Shown here one piece after another: positions 47,381 to 60,639 of a DNA stretch of 64,000 nt (position 1 is the first letter of the stretch; each line of letters starts with the position of its first letter). The DNA comes from Labia minor (lineage: Eukaryota; Arthropoda; Insecta; Dermaptera; Spongiphoridae), in assembly GCA_963082975.1 (NCBI GenBank), contig OY720345.1, positions 571,001 to 635,000 of the forward strand. The letters are read 5' to 3'. The position numbers and the translations under genes were made by a program. A model generated the notes under the pieces. The model was not told the origin of the DNA and did no database searches. It worked only from the letters and a program-made list of their open reading frames with translations.

Positions 47381-47560
47381 ATATACTTGAAAGTGAAAAT
47401 GTAGAAAATTTGTTTTCATGTTTCTTATCTTATAATTGGTTGGATCACTAAATGTTATTTTATTAAATATCTTATTTTCAATTTAAGACTGTTTATCTAA
47501 TCAGGAACCGCGTTTTGAAATTTTTTTTCTCAGTATCAATTGTATTCTTCTCTTTCTTCT
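47308..47560. other. A+T-rich DNA with (AT)n
   Basis: It has a microsatellite at 47345-47375. Nothing else is seen. Confidence 0.5.
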
Positions 47561-47649
47561 TCTTTTTCATATTATGAATGAGAAGGTACTAATGGAGAAA
47601 ATTAATAAAAAAAAAATTACTATATTTTGCAATATTATTATGTTCAAGC

Positions 47650-47890
47650 CAAGAACGATTCACAGGGTTATTAAATAATAGGAAAGGCGTTGTTTTCCAT
47701 CAATATCACTTCCTGCGAAGTTTTAATGCACCTTCCATATAGTCTGGACATAACACCCTCTGAATATCACTTATGTCTCACCGATCTCTTCACCAAAAAT
47801 TGGGTTGGAAGGTCTTACCTCATCCTGCTTACAGTCCCGACTACACCTCATCTTTTTTCGAGTCTCACTATTAGAAAGTAATTTTATGAT
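47650..47890 (+). pseudogene. Mariner transposase C-terminal relic
   Basis: CEVLMHLPYSLDITPSEYHL corresponds to the mariner motif (W)E.L.HPPYSPDLAPSDYHLF, which holds the third catalytic Asp. Here that position (SDYHLF) reads SEYHLC, so it is catalytically dead. The upstream part is not seen. Confidence 0.75.
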
Positions 47891-47968
47891 TACCTCACTA
47901 AATAATTTTTTGTTTATATTGATTACATTTATTGTATTTAATTTCCTGCGATTTTTTTATTTAGAGTA

Positions 47969-48247
47969 ATGACAAACAAATGTACCGAATGTAACAAATG
48001 TACCGAAAATAACATTTTGGTAAACACTGATTTAGAATTAATCCCTCTTCTTATTCCCTATAAAAATTATATGTATATTAACAAATGTTTAATGAAATTG
48101 ATTATTGAGTACCTACTCTCCAATGATTTACATAACCTTTTTATTGCTTTTTATACGTTTTTTAAAATTAAATTAACAAAATATAATTTAAAAATAAAAT
48201 CATTGGTACTTTCATTAAATTTATATAGTGAGAATAATACAAATTAA
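47969..48247 (+). CDS. Hypothetical 92-residue open frame
   Basis: It starts MTNKCTECNKCTENNILVNT with two CxxC pairs, then hydrophobic/Asn-rich text. An open frame of this length is uncommon in such A+T-rich DNA but can occur by chance in 64 kb. It follows the mariner relic. No family is recognised and there is no good evidence of expression. Confidence 0.2.
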   Translation: MTNKCTECNKCTENNILVNTDLELIPLLIPYKNYMYINKCLMKLIIEYLLSNDLHNLFIAFYTFFKIKLTKYNLKIKSLVLSLNLYSENNTN

Positions 48248-48254
48248 AAATAAA

Positions 48255-48460
48255 TAAAAGAATTTCGATCAAACTGGGCGTGCAAGGTCGTTTGGACAAG
48301 TTCAAGTTCGGAGCTGTTTTTTTTTTAGTCCTGAGGGCGTTGTCTACGATTGTAGTCTTCTAACGGTGAAGACAATCCCGTCCTCGGAAGCAGAAAGAGC
48401 GAGAGGAAAGAGGAATCTCTACACTCGTAGTTTGTCTTCTAAGATAAAAATCAGTGAAAA
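48255..48460. promoter_or_regulatory. GC-elevated repeat-free patch
   Basis: It contains gggcgtgcaaggtcgtttgg and a purine-rich stretch (cagaaagagcgagaggaaag). gattgtagtcttctaacggt, then gaagacaatc, forms a short imperfect stem. There is no frame of note. It may be a promoter or 5' leader of an unseen gene. Confidence 0.25.
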
Positions 48461-49430
48461 TTTATTGACACAAACGCTGTTCTTTATATTCGTTTCGAAA
48501 CAAATAATATACATATTAATAAAATAATACAGGTGTTATAAACCATTTCATGATTTGACTTAATTCATCATTATTTATTAATTTTATTACAAATATTATC
48601 TTCATTTGAGAATTGATTTTTCTATTTTCTATTATAAAATTGCATTGAAAAGGAAAAAAAAATGATCCAATTCTAAGTCTGAAGAGGACTTACACCTTTT
48701 CACATCTTAAACCTTAAACTTGCTATTTTCTCTTCGTAATAACATTGAGTTTATTCCTTAATCATTAACAAGCATTTACCCATGATTGAAAATATATATT
48801 CCTTCAATCAGTAAAATGCATTGAAATGTCTATTTTTAAAAGATGTATACCGTCAGATCCTATTTTTATTTTATTCACTATTACGATACGATCAAATGTA
48901 TTAATATTAAAAATATTCTCAATCAACATTCAATAATTGGAAATATTTGAAAGCTATTCATTTTCTATCGATTTATGAATATTAATGACAACATTAGTGT
49001 CAAATATGAAATTTATATGCAAAGTTAATGGCCACTTTTCAAGTAAGATATAATTTTAGTTAGTCAAAAAAAAAACGATTATAAGATAATAATAATTAAG
49101 TAATAATATCATGAAAAATACTATATATAAGTTTAAAAAATTAATTTAAAATAATTATGTGGATTTTTGTTGAGTTATTTATATTAATGGATTACCAATA
49201 ATATACAATTTATTTTTGTTTCTATTTAATATCTTACTAAATAATATATGTGAGGGGCTTATTTAAATCCAATGATATATGGGAAGTAGTAATTAAATAG
49301 TTAACATCAAATTTGTAAATTTTCCTTGGAATAAACAAAAGATTTTACACCTTTTTGTGTTAATATTAACATCTAAGAAAACTATTAGTAATTTATTTCT
49401 ATTAAAGCATATCAATTGAATAAATAAGCT
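48461..49430. other. A+T-rich intergenic DNA
   Basis: Nothing is recognised. Confidence 0.5.
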
Positions 49431-49447
49431 GGAGTGTCTCCACTCGA

Positions 49448-49881
49448 CTATCTCGCAATTTGAATTGGATTAAATAACATAATATATTATATTTAAATTA
49501 AATTTAATTAATTATAAAATATAAATAATAAATATTAAACCAGCGCATGTTTGGCTTTTTATTGATGGCACCATGGCACGTGTTGGCGCGTGAGATTTGC
49601 AGTGTTAAAAAATTAATTCTGGTAATTTTAGCGAATCAATCAAGCTGAAATTCTATATATAGCAGTTTTATACAATTATTAATCATGTGAAAAATTATCA
49701 AAAATATATCTTTATTTTTACGGTCATTTTAGAGGAAAAAAAATCAAAACGTGGTTGGTAATGACTCTCTTCCGGTTGAGCTTCATTTCTCAAAAGTTGA
49801 TAGAAAACTATGAATTTTGAATAATGTCCATGTACCAAATTTCATCATTCTAGCTCAAACCGTTTTTGCGTAATCTTGTCT

Positions 49882-49950
<69 letters not shown>

Positions 49951-50025
49951 GACATTTTTCTCAACCTTAGTGAAAATGATTCAGGAACCTTCAAAACGTA
50001 TAAAAACATCAAAATCTCTAGTAAA
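49448..50025 (+). repeat. R-D element, copy 3
   Basis: It starts tatctcgcaatttgaattgg and includes cttccggttgagcttcattt, aaatttcatcattctagctc, and a long (CA)n tract at 49886-49946. It is truncated at aaaatctctagtaaaaat. Confidence 0.75.
49886..49946. repeat. (CA)n microsatellite
   Basis: About 30 CA units in R-D. Open frames of poly-Thr/His or Cys/Val across it are artefacts. Confidence 0.95.
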
Positions 50026-51480
50026 AATATTAAACCGAAAAAATGTAATTCAGAAATTATTCTCAAGGCAAATCCTTGTTGAATTGGTAAATTATTTATT
50101 TATTCAAATATTTTTTTTTATTTCATCATATTTAGTGACCACCCAGAATGTAAAAAAACCTCTTCAACAAATAAATTTGAATCAATTAACTTTCAAATTT
50201 GTGGTTATCTTGTACTATACTTAAACTCCAATTTTCTAAGAAATTTATTTGACCTTTCTTACAATATAAAAGAAACCTTCAAAAAATATGAAATTTTACA
50301 ACTAACAAATAAAACAAATTATTACCAATTTCAGAAATTAAATGAATAAAATAAATAAATAAATAAATAAATAGAGAATGAAACTAACTTAAAATGTTGA
50401 ATTTATAATTATTTTTATTAAAATATTCAAGTAATATTCAAGATGAAGAAATCAAAATATCGCTGATTTTTTCAATAAGAATCTTAAGAAGGTCAAAACT
50501 GCACGTTTATATTATCTATACACAATTAATTAACTAAAAGACAACAAATTTTTAAAAAAAGTAATCAAGTATTTGATTTAAGATAATAAAAATTTATTTA
50601 TTTTATTAAGATTCAAGTAACTTCAAAATAAAAATAAAATTTAATTGCATTAACATTATTATTTATCTATTCGATAATATCCAAATGGAAGTTATTTAAG
50701 TAATGATAAAATTATTATAAATAATTATAATAATTTAAATACATAAATACTTGAATGAAATATAATTTTAGCCTTTAGCTATCAAAGAGAATGGCAAGTT
50801 AAAATAAAAATATTTTGACTAGTTCATTCATAAAAAAATGCTAATTACTTATATTCTTTGTTTGTTTTGTTAATTTAAATAAATAGAAGAAATAATTATT
50901 TTATAAAATGTTTTAGGTTTTAAAATAATTATTTTTATTATCATCATCACCATCCTTAAAAAAAAAAGAATAAAATAAAATTTAAAAACTACTTTTCTTA
51001 TTTGAATATAATTTAATTTAATTTTTTTTTTCTTTGATGGACAAATTAAAATTGTGGATAAAAACTTGTGTAATTTTTAACTTAATGGAAACCACATACA
51101 TGTTTTTTTATATATTCATAAAATATCTCGGGTATTAATTAAAATCAACTCATTTAGAGAATCGATTAAAAACGTTATATGATTTTAGAACTAATCAATA
51201 TTTTTACATCTTTAACGAATATTATAAAATATTATTATATTATTATTAAAGATTATAAAATATTAATATAATTATTTCAACGAATATAGTCAAAGAAGAA
51301 AGAAGTAATACGAATGTAACAGAATTTAATAAGATGAGGGAAATATTTTCATAGTCACAGACCCCTGGGGAAAATATATTATTTAATTTAAGTACTTTTT
51401 TAATTCTTAAAACTTACCTAATTTAATATGGAAACATTTCAACTTTTTATGAGTTTTTATTTTTGTTTTACATGTAATTT
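50026..51480. other. A+T-rich intergenic DNA
   Basis: No element or exon is recognised. Confidence 0.5.
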
Positions 51481-51500
51481 CCTATAAGCAGTAATCAATA

Positions 51501-51640
51501 GATGGGCCGATCCAACGAGTTTCTTCACTCATTGTCAGGGTAGGCTCGTCGATCTCCGTTAAAACACTCACACTTGTTTCAACCTATAAGATGACTTATC
51601 TTTTGTGAAGTTTCATTGGATCGACCCATATATTGAATAA
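51501..51640. mobile_element. Short MITE with about 30-base inverted ends
   Basis: The left end gatgggccgatccaacgagt and the reverse complement of the right end, tatgggtcgatccaatgaaa, are imperfect inverted repeats. TA-containing flanks suggest a Tc1/mariner-type MITE. About 140 bases, non-coding. Confidence 0.6.
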
Positions 51641-51645
51641 GTGAC

Positions 51646-52081
51646 TATTATTGTCCCACGATGCCTTTCGCACACATCCCTAACCGCGTCCTATTCCTCG
51701 GTTTTTCCTTATACTTACATAAAATGTACACACTTTCGAAAATATTCATTTAAATTTGACTTGTTAATGATTTTTATCATTTTAAGTAAATTAATAATTA
51801 AGCAATAGAAATTCATCTATCTTTTTCAAGTAATTTTATTAATAACTGACAAGATTGTATTTTATAAAAACTATAAATTTATTTTATTAACATTTATCAA
51901 TTGGTGTTTTTTTTGTAGGTGTGTTTGATTATAATCGTGTTTCATTTATCTTTTAAGTTGATATTAAATTTCATTTCGATTAATCATTTAATTTTTTTGT
52001 TTATTTTCTGCTTAAATTGGAATTTTAAAAATAAATAGAAATATAATTAATTTCTAGTAATCTATTTGGAAACTCTCAACC

Positions 52082-52126
<45 letters not shown>

Positions 52127-52430
52127 GATGAGTGTGAAAATTTATTTTCATATTTTATTTTATATTCAGAAAAATGTTTATTTTGTCATTTTTGAATATC
52201 ACGCAAAAGAATACATCTTTTATAGCTATAATTTATTTTAAAACTATTCACAGATATAATTAACCAAAATTATCTTATGATTTATTATTTTCATTTTTTT
52301 TTTTATTTAGATTTTGTTTATGTCTATGTTATTTCTAAAATTATTAAGATTAGTACAATTTGTATATACTTTATTTATTAATGAACAAAAAATTTTTAAA
52401 TAGAATAATCATATAAAATATAGGATAAAT
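51646..52430. other. A+T-rich DNA with (AAT)n
   Basis: It has a microsatellite at 52082-52124. Nothing else is recognised. Confidence 0.5.
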
Positions 52431-55400
52431 AAGCGGGAGTGTCCTCCCCTAGACTTTCCCGCATATAAATAGGTATAAAGAGTTGTGAATGAATATTTAG
52501 AATGTGTAAACTTGGTATTGATAAAGAGCCAGTTCGTATTAGTTTATTGGTGTCAAATTTGATATTTGGTAACATTTATATATATATATATATATATAGA
52601 ATAAAGTGCTACTTCCGGTTAACTGATATTTTAAATGTAAAAAAAACAGATATGGATATAATATAAATATTTTTAATTTTTAATTTTATTTATAACTAGC
52701 TGCTCAGAGCGCCTTCGGCGCTCTTCACATCTAGACGGGGGCTCCGCCCCCTGTACCCCCGTGTTGTACATAGTATTTGGTGGTTGAAAGTATTAAAAGG
52801 TTTTCATCCATTTTGTTTCAATCAGTATATTACATAAAACATTCATTTCTTTTTGTGTTCTTATTTAAAAAATATATTTTAATTTAATCACTATATTAAT
52901 TATATATATTATTATTGTATATGTTATATCTATCTACCTATGTGGCTCAAAGATACTCGAAAGTTCTTGGCCGCAACAACCACATTTCTCCAAGTGTCCC
53001 TATCCTGAGCCCTTGTCCCATCTCTCTGTCGTCCCTTCCTACGCGCCATTGGTTTTCCAAGCGGACGTTTTCCAATCGGTCTCCCCACCAATATATTTTT
53101 CCTCTCCCATTCTAGCCACGTGTCCTGCCTATCGCAGCTTTTTCCCTATTATAACCCTAACTATTTCTGAAGATGCAGAGAGGCCATGCAATTTCTTGTT
53201 ATGCAGTCTCCCCCATACCCGGTGACCTCATCTTTCTTTGGCCAATAAATGCAGGGAAGAATCCTATTCTCAAATACTCTGAATCTACTCTCATCTCCAA
53301 GGGTCATAGACAATACCTCCCACCCATATAATGCAACAGGCAAAATAATCTTTTTATATATTCCCTTTGATAATAATTTTGAAGAGATAAGCCTCTTTAT
53401 TGCAGATAACAGGCGTTTCCCGATTGCAACCCCGATTTAAATTCTTCTCAAATATTATTATCCTTCGTGATTACATTCAATTTTTCTACATATTCAAATT
53501 CTACATTTTGTATCTTAAGATTTTGTATGTTAATACTCTTCCTCTTTGTTACTAAATATTTTTTCTTATCACTATTAATTTCAAACCTCCATTAAATTTT
53601 CCTCACTATCTGTAATTGCAATTGCCGAATCTCCTATTATATTTAAGTCGTCTGGGTAACCTAATATTTAACAATTGATTTCCGCATCTTATTCTTTCTT
53701 TACTACCTTCAAGATAAATTTGAAGATTGAAAATTTGAAAAAGTTTATCCGGATCTATTGAGTCATGCGTATGTTTTACTAAAGTCTACAAATAATTAGT
53801 GAACAGAAATATTGAATTCGCGGTTTTGTTCCTAATATCTGTCATAATGAAAATATCTTAATTAATGTTGGTCGATTTGGCCTGAACCCGCAATGATATC
53901 TCCTAATATTTCCTCCGCCTATGGTTCTTAAGTATTGTATATGTTATAATAGTGAAATAGAGTATAATATTTCTTGATCATTACATTTTGGTATTTTATT
54001 TTCATTGCTAGATTATTATTGAATATTTTTAATTATAATGAAACTTGAGAAAATGCAAAATAGAGACTTGAGACAATTTATAATAATTAACGGTATAAAA
54101 CTATAGATAAATGACCAATATATACATTCATTAATAGTATTAATTTAAATTAATTGATTTATTTGTTTTTTTATTATTAAGTTCATTTATTAATTTTTTT
54201 AGATCATAGTTATTTTCCTTAAAAGAAACTTAAATTCTGTGGTGCTAGGGGATTTGAAAATTATTCGTCGCAATATGAAGATTTCGCTTACAGTTTCTGT
54301 CATGTCCGACCTCCATCCAACAGTTATTTTCTGTTAAGTTTTTTGCTTCTCTTAATCATGTGATCTATATATTTAATTTTTTTTGATTCATTATAATAAA
54401 ATTTAAACAAATAAAATTTTTTACTTTGTTAATTTATATAAATTTCAATATAAACTGATTGTGAGTGATACGCTTAGCCAATACTCTGAATAATTTGTGT
54501 ACAGAAATATTGAATGTTCTTAGCGAGATTTGATATAATGTTGTACGATTTGTCCTAAATCTGAATTAGAAGAAAATTATAAATTGCCTCCTCTTCCAGC
54601 CCAATTCATTTACCCACCCATGTTGCATATGGCATCTAAATTTCTTAAAACTCCGTTTTTTTAATTTAAAATAGAAGGAGAGAAAGAGTTTTAAATTATA
54701 TTCGAATAGTCTATATATTCTATATATCAGTATTTTTTTTCTGAATTTAATAGCAAGTTGATTTTAAAAATTTTCCATTCTTAATGCATATGATTGATTA
54801 CATGTGTTAAAATTTAAAAAAATTCAAATATTCTAATTTTTATATTTATATATACAATTTAATATTATTTTTTTATTAATATCATATCAAAAAAAGAGAA
54901 TTTATTAAAAATTAAAAATAAAATAAGAAGCCTATTAATAAAAAATTGAATGGTGATTTAAATATTTTATTAAATTAATTAAAATGAGACCTTTTAGAAT
55001 AAATTATTTAATTGAAATGATATTTAAATATAAGAATTTAAAAAAATATTATATTCTTTGTTTGGCAATTGTTATTTAATTATGTGCAACATGATTCGAC
55101 TTGCACAGAGCATCGTTATTTTTTATTAATATCACATAATAAAAATGAATCTTTTAAACATAATAAATAAAAAAGACATTTTAATAAATTTAAAAATGTC
55201 AAAAATTTAAAACAACTTTATATCATCATATTTTAATTTTTATATAATATATATATATATTTAGTAATTAATAATAGAGTAATTAAATTAAAATAAAAAA
55301 CAAAGATAATATAATTCAGTCATTTTAATTCAGGTTAAATAATATTTTTTTTTATTATTCAATGATAAAATTTATATATTATTATATATATATTATAGAA

Positions 55401-55809
55401 AAGAAGAAATATTCAATTAAATAAAAAATAATTTAAGATAAAAATATGATCTAATAAATATTTTAATTAAATTGAGAACTTTTAGAATAAATTATTTAAT
55501 TGAATTGATATTTGTATATTAGAATTTAAAATAAAAAGGGAAATATTATAATAATTCTTTGATTGGGAATAGCTATGATAATTCATTGTTTGAAATGATT
55601 CCGCTAGGCCGGCAGTGAGCCGCGAGCTGCTCTTGAATGAACAACACGGAGAATTATATAAACTTTAAAAAATTAATTTCTGCGGTTATTGATAAGATAT
55701 TAATAAAATGTATAGCCTATGTTACTCTAGAGGTATATAAGAATATTGTGATGTAATTTCAAAGAAATCGGTTCAGCCAATTCTGAGTCTATAAAATAGT
55801 AATTTTCCG

Positions 55810-55840
<31 letters not shown>

Positions 55841-56728
55841 GTGAAAAATTCTAAAGTCACTTTTGGATTCTAGAGGTCATGAAACGCGAAGATATGCAAA
55901 AATTTTTAAATTCTGAGCAATGTGCAGACAAAAACCTTTTTTTATATATATAGATATATATATAAGGGCTGGCTGTGACGTCATGAAGTGCTGGGTGACG
56001 TCATATAATTTTAAATTAAGAAAAAACTAATGAAGATGATTTTTCTCGAGGATAAAACCAATACAAAGTGCATAACACGTGGAGATATGTCCTCACGTGA
56101 AATTTGATATGAAAATAACCCTTCAGTTCCTCTCTTCGATCGGCAATACTAGCACTTCCGGTTTCCGGATTTGGACCAAAAGTTGATCAATTCATCCTAC
56201 TGATGTATTAAGTAAATATACCAAATTTCATCAAAATCCGTTGAGCCGTTCAGGCTGTACACATCTATACGGACGGACAGACAGACGGACGGACGGACGG
56301 ACAGACATCATGCTAAAAATACTTTTTTCTGTTAAGAAAATGCATGATTCGTGGAGATATGTACCTAAAAATATCCATAGGTGAAATTTGGTGTGAAAAC
56401 AATACCTCCCTTACTATCGTCGGTCGGTAAAAAGGAAACGCTACTTGTATAGGTAAAATGTCACTTCCGGTAGTCAGATCATGATGAAATTTGGTATCTG
56501 AATTTTTTTCATATTTTTAAATCTATATACAAAATAGGAAGCAAATATCTCGAAGCAAACTGGTACTTTACTTGAAAGGTAAACGCAACCAGTGTAGGTA
56601 AAGTACCACTTCCGGTTAACCGATTTTGACGAAATTTTGATAGAAATCTACAAACTGTGAATAATATCGGTGTACCAAATTTCGAAGTCCTAGCTTGATT
56701 AGTTTTTGAGTAAATTTGCTTACAGACA

Positions 56729-56759
<31 letters not shown>

Positions 56760-56915
56760 CATACATACATACATACATACACACACACAGACATAATTCG
56801 AAAAATGGTATTTTCCGACTCAGGGAGGTCTAAAACGTCAAGATCTATCGAAATCTCGAAGTCGAAATTTTTGACGATTCCAATACTTCCCTTATACGAA
56901 GTATGCGGGAAAGTA
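52431..56915 (+). repeat. R-B element, copy 2, split by a Helitron
   Basis: The pieces 52431-52695 and 55955-56915 together match copy 1 (247-1372) closely. The interruption falls in tttata|atatataaggg of copy 1. Paired TGACGTCA sites are intact here (55976-55983, 55996-56003), whereas copy 1 has lost one. The (CATA)n tract is at 56728-56788. Confidence 0.85.
52696..55954 (-). mobile_element. Helitron H1, 3.26 kb copy, both ends defined
   Basis: On the minus strand the 5' end TCTATATATATAAAAAAAGG lies at 55954, and the 3' end gagcgccgaaggcgctctga, then gcag and CTAG, ends at 52696. The host site A(52695)|T(55955) is confirmed by the empty site in R-B copy 1. The interior has a (GTCT)n tract (55810-55840), a degenerate A+T-rich stretch and an RTE remnant (about 52930-53940). 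No Rep-helicase is present. It is the most informative H1 copy. Confidence 0.9.
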
Positions 56916-57970
56916 AAAAATGTAAATAAAAATGTAATGAACGAATCATTATTATTTTTAAAGTGAGGGAGTTTTAATGAATAATGAATAGAAACATATG
57001 TTTTTCTCCATTTCGAATTGTAACATAAACCAATTATAAAGTTTTACTTATCCTAATCATAAAATATTTATAACCGTACAACCTTTAATAACGTATTCCG
57101 TCTTTCTCTGTCTTAAAAAAGATATAAATACAAAAAGAATCATTATTCCAAATCGATGTTTTATGACCTTTAACTTATCAAGAGCTTAGTAAACAAGAAA
57201 GGTTTGTTTCATCAAAGATAAATTTACATAATTATATTATAATAATTTATAATATATACTGTCAACTTTTTAAATTTAGTAACATTTATTAAGTTTCTTT
57301 AATAAAGATGTCGTTAGGTGGTGTTTCTTTTTTTTTTAAGAATTAGTTGAATATTTCATTTTCATTTGTATCGATGATAAATGAAAGAAATAATAAGGAA
57401 TCACGCATTGCAATATTTCGGCAGGAATCAATTTGTTTTCTTGTGCTTTCTTTATAAATATTTTCGATGTCCTAATCTAATAAACAAAATATATGTTAAA
57501 ATTTATTTTCCTCTTTAAAAAAAAAATAATTTATAGTTAATAAATCAAATCATTTCATTTCACCATTCATAAAATATATATCAATTGCTTCATTAAAAAT
57601 CGGATCCTATTTCTGAAATCATAAACTATTTAATATAAAATAGCCTTGAAACAAATTCATTAATCTTTTTTACATATTTTTTTAACCAAGATAAACAAAA
57701 TGTTAATTATTTGAAAAAAAATTCTTAATGGAAAATAATAGATATCAAACATCAATTATTATCATATATAGGTATCTGTATTTGATTAATAACCTAAAGA
57801 TACCTATTTTTTCCATATTTTTTAAAATATATATATATATATATTATTAAATAATTTTTATTTTAATTTTGAAAATCACTGATTTTGTATGTTTTAAAAA
57901 TTTCTATCCCCCTTTTACAAATTTTCAATAAAAAGAAATAGAATCATTCCAAGAGACATTTTCTTTATTT
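56916..57970. other. A+T-rich intergenic DNA
   Basis: Nothing is recognised. Confidence 0.5.
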
Positions 57971-57974
57971 ATTA

Positions 57975-58125
57975 ATTGTGCCACTCAGAAGCCAATGTGA
58001 TCATCTCCATCCACTTAACGGAATGATCTGTGTTCCACATTTAAAGAAACTGAGCAAATGAAGCCCAAAGTTCACAGTTTGTAGGAAATTCAGGTTTATT
58101 GATTACAGATAATGTACATGTATTA
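57975..58125 (-). pseudogene. Short protein-like frame with one internal stop
   Basis: The minus strand reads INKPEFPTNCELWASFAQFL, a TAA, then MWNTDHSVKWMEMITLASEW, HN and a stop followed by taaataaag. The two halves share one frame and have unusual composition for A+T-rich DNA (several Trp). No family is recognised. It may be the tail of a decayed gene, or chance. Confidence 0.2.
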
Positions 58126-60180
58126 TATATTGCATTGCAATATTACGATTATCAAGTTAATTATTCACTTCATATGTTTCAGATTACATTAATTTACATT
58201 ACATTACTATTGGAGTTGATCGGTTTGGCTTCTGCGTCGCACAATTATTAAATTACATTAAAATTTAAATTAAATTGCAAATTAATTCTTTAATTTACAC
58301 TTTATTATTTTAATATTAATTTTGCAATCAATCGTATATAACATTTTCATTGAAACTTGTAATATTTTAAATATATAAGTATTACATTAATTAATAATAG
58401 ATTATTTTTCTGATTAGACATTCCTTTGGGATTGAATAAAAGAATGAATTACATTTTTGGGCGTGGTCCTGGAAGCCTCCTGCCTCTTTCTCAAATCCAG
58501 TTTTAAAGACACGATGTCAAATACAAAAGGAAAATGAATAGAAAACCGAGTCGTACAGGTTTTTCAAAGGTGGAGATTAGATTTGGACTAAAATACAAGG
58601 GCTACTAGATCTTGTGACCTCTGAAATCTTTGGAAAAGTCACCTAAACGTTTCGTATCAAATGGTGATGTAGTTTGTCGATTAAACACCAGATAATTTGT
58701 AAAAACCATTGATAAACTATCTCTCCAAAACATTATACTATATAATATCTATTAATATATAATTATATGTTAAAGTGAGAGTTTCTTTCAGCAGGTATTA
58801 TTTATCTCAGATCTATCTAATTATCTTCTATATATGTATATATGATGGTGTTTTTGATTTATATTTTTTTCACAGGAGAAAAATGTATACATTCATCAAA
58901 TGATATATGTGCACACTTTAAAAATACATTACAAACAGGAAAGTGATTTACAAGATACATTATCAATTCTGATTAGAATTTGTAAAAATAACACATGTAT
59001 TTGTTGTATATTCTCACCTTTCCCTAAAAAATATCTTTCAAAATTTATATATTATATAAATCACATTTAGTGAAGGAATATTAATTGACTTTCTATAAGG
59101 TAGGAAATTATTTTTTTTTTCTATCAAAAAATTATATTTATAAAAAATAATTAAAAACAATCAACTGTTATCTGTTATCAATTGTTATTATGTGGTAGAG
59201 AGGCTTATTTCTACAAAATATGTTTCATAGTTGTCAAAATTCAAATCTATTCATCTAAACTTTTACTTGTATTATTATTATTATATAGATTTGTGGTGAG
59301 ATTCAAGTTTTTTTTTTTTAAAATAGACGTATTTGTAAATAAGATACTTGGAAAAATTCCTTGGAAAATGGCAAAAGTCGCATAATTAAGAAATGATACA
59401 TGATCTCGTTGCATCCATAAGGTAAGGTAGAGAAGAGAAGAGAAATGTAAATGTGTGTATGGATGGAGGTGGCCTAGACAGTTGGCGGTCAAGAACTTTC
59501 AAGAAGAGTTCAGTAGAATGAATGATAGTTGTTATAGTCCTATTATATATAAATATAACATACCGGTATATAGGATTAATAGTAGCCTTTATGTGAGATC
59601 AAACACATCAACACATAAATAACACAAACACTATTATATTATATTATATTATTCTCATACACTTTCCTCCTAATCGAATAGGATTTATTCCTATTAGAAT
59701 TATTTCTTCTAAAATAAGATCAGTGTTCCATCTTTTAAGTATTTATTTATTGAATGTTTTTAAAATAGTTTTATACTAATATATGATGGAGTTTAAAGAA
59801 AAACAACACATTTAATTATTTAATTGCATATTATGAAATTTAAATTTAAGAATAAAAATGTATAATTTTTTAATAATAATAGATTATTTTATGTTTCTGT
59901 ATAATTCCAATTAATATATTTTTTTACAATAATAGATTGAAAATAATAAATTTAAGATTTTCATTTAAACTATTTTTGTTTTACCTTGATATACTTTTCT
60001 CTGTATTATATTGCAAATAGACATTATAAAAATTAATCACTTCTCTGAGTTATCCTTTTTTCCATTAAGATTTATGGACTGGAGTGGAAAGGAATTGATA
60101 ATATAATTATAGGTTTAAAATAATGAAAATAAATCTTTTACGTAATCGAGCATAGAAAGAAGTTGTTACTTTTTCGTTGG
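58126..60180. other. Mostly A+T-rich intergenic DNA
   Basis: The patch 58440-58720 is moderately GC-rich with a short open frame (FLGVVLEASCLFLKSSFKDT) and no further support. At 59395-59520 there is a weak RTE tail relic (ggatggaggtggcctagaca, then agaactttc). Confidence 0.4.
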
Positions 60181-60184
60181 GACA

Positions 60185-60400
60185 ATTAAGTGTCGTTCTC
60201 TCTGAAGTTTTTTTTTTTATCCACCAAGTGGCGATAGTCAGTCGATTGCAGAACGAGAACAAGAGTGGTCCAGCTGGTTTCGCTATCTAATCATAAGGTT
60301 CTGATCTAACAGGGCAGAACATCTTGCCTTCCATCCACGCAATCCTTCAGTGGGTCAACAGATTAGATGATCGTTACACCTGGACAAAACTTCACTTACT
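60185..60400. promoter_or_regulatory. GC-elevated island with a CTCF-like motif
   Basis: ccaccaagtggcg at about 60222-60234 matches the CTCF core CCASYAGRKGGCR at all but one position. The surrounding 200 bases are free of the window's repeats and GC-elevated (ggtccagctggtttcgctat). Insects have CTCF with a similar core. There is no open frame of note. Confidence 0.35.
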
Positions 60401-60639
60401 CCTTCATTTGGAAATATATTTATCAATTAAATTTATAACAAAGAACAATTTTTTAATTCAATGTATTTATTTATAGTTTTTATGTATATACAACGTATTA
60501 TATAATACGCTATATATACCTATAAATGGTTAATTTAAAAATAATTTTAATATTCAGAAAGTACATTTATTTAATAAAAAACAATATTAAAATTATTATT
60601 TTTTATTTATCAGAACTGTATAAAAAAATCAAATAATAA

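Noticed and set aside
49845..50082. Open frames across the (CA)n tract on both strands
   Set aside because: Low-complexity translation of a dinucleotide repeat within R-D.
55810..55840. CRISPR-like regular repeat
   Set aside because: It is a simple (GACA)n tetranucleotide tract without spacers, in an animal genome.
60240..60330. tRNA-like stretch (ggtccagctggtttcgctat)
   Set aside because: No B box and no cloverleaf could be drawn.
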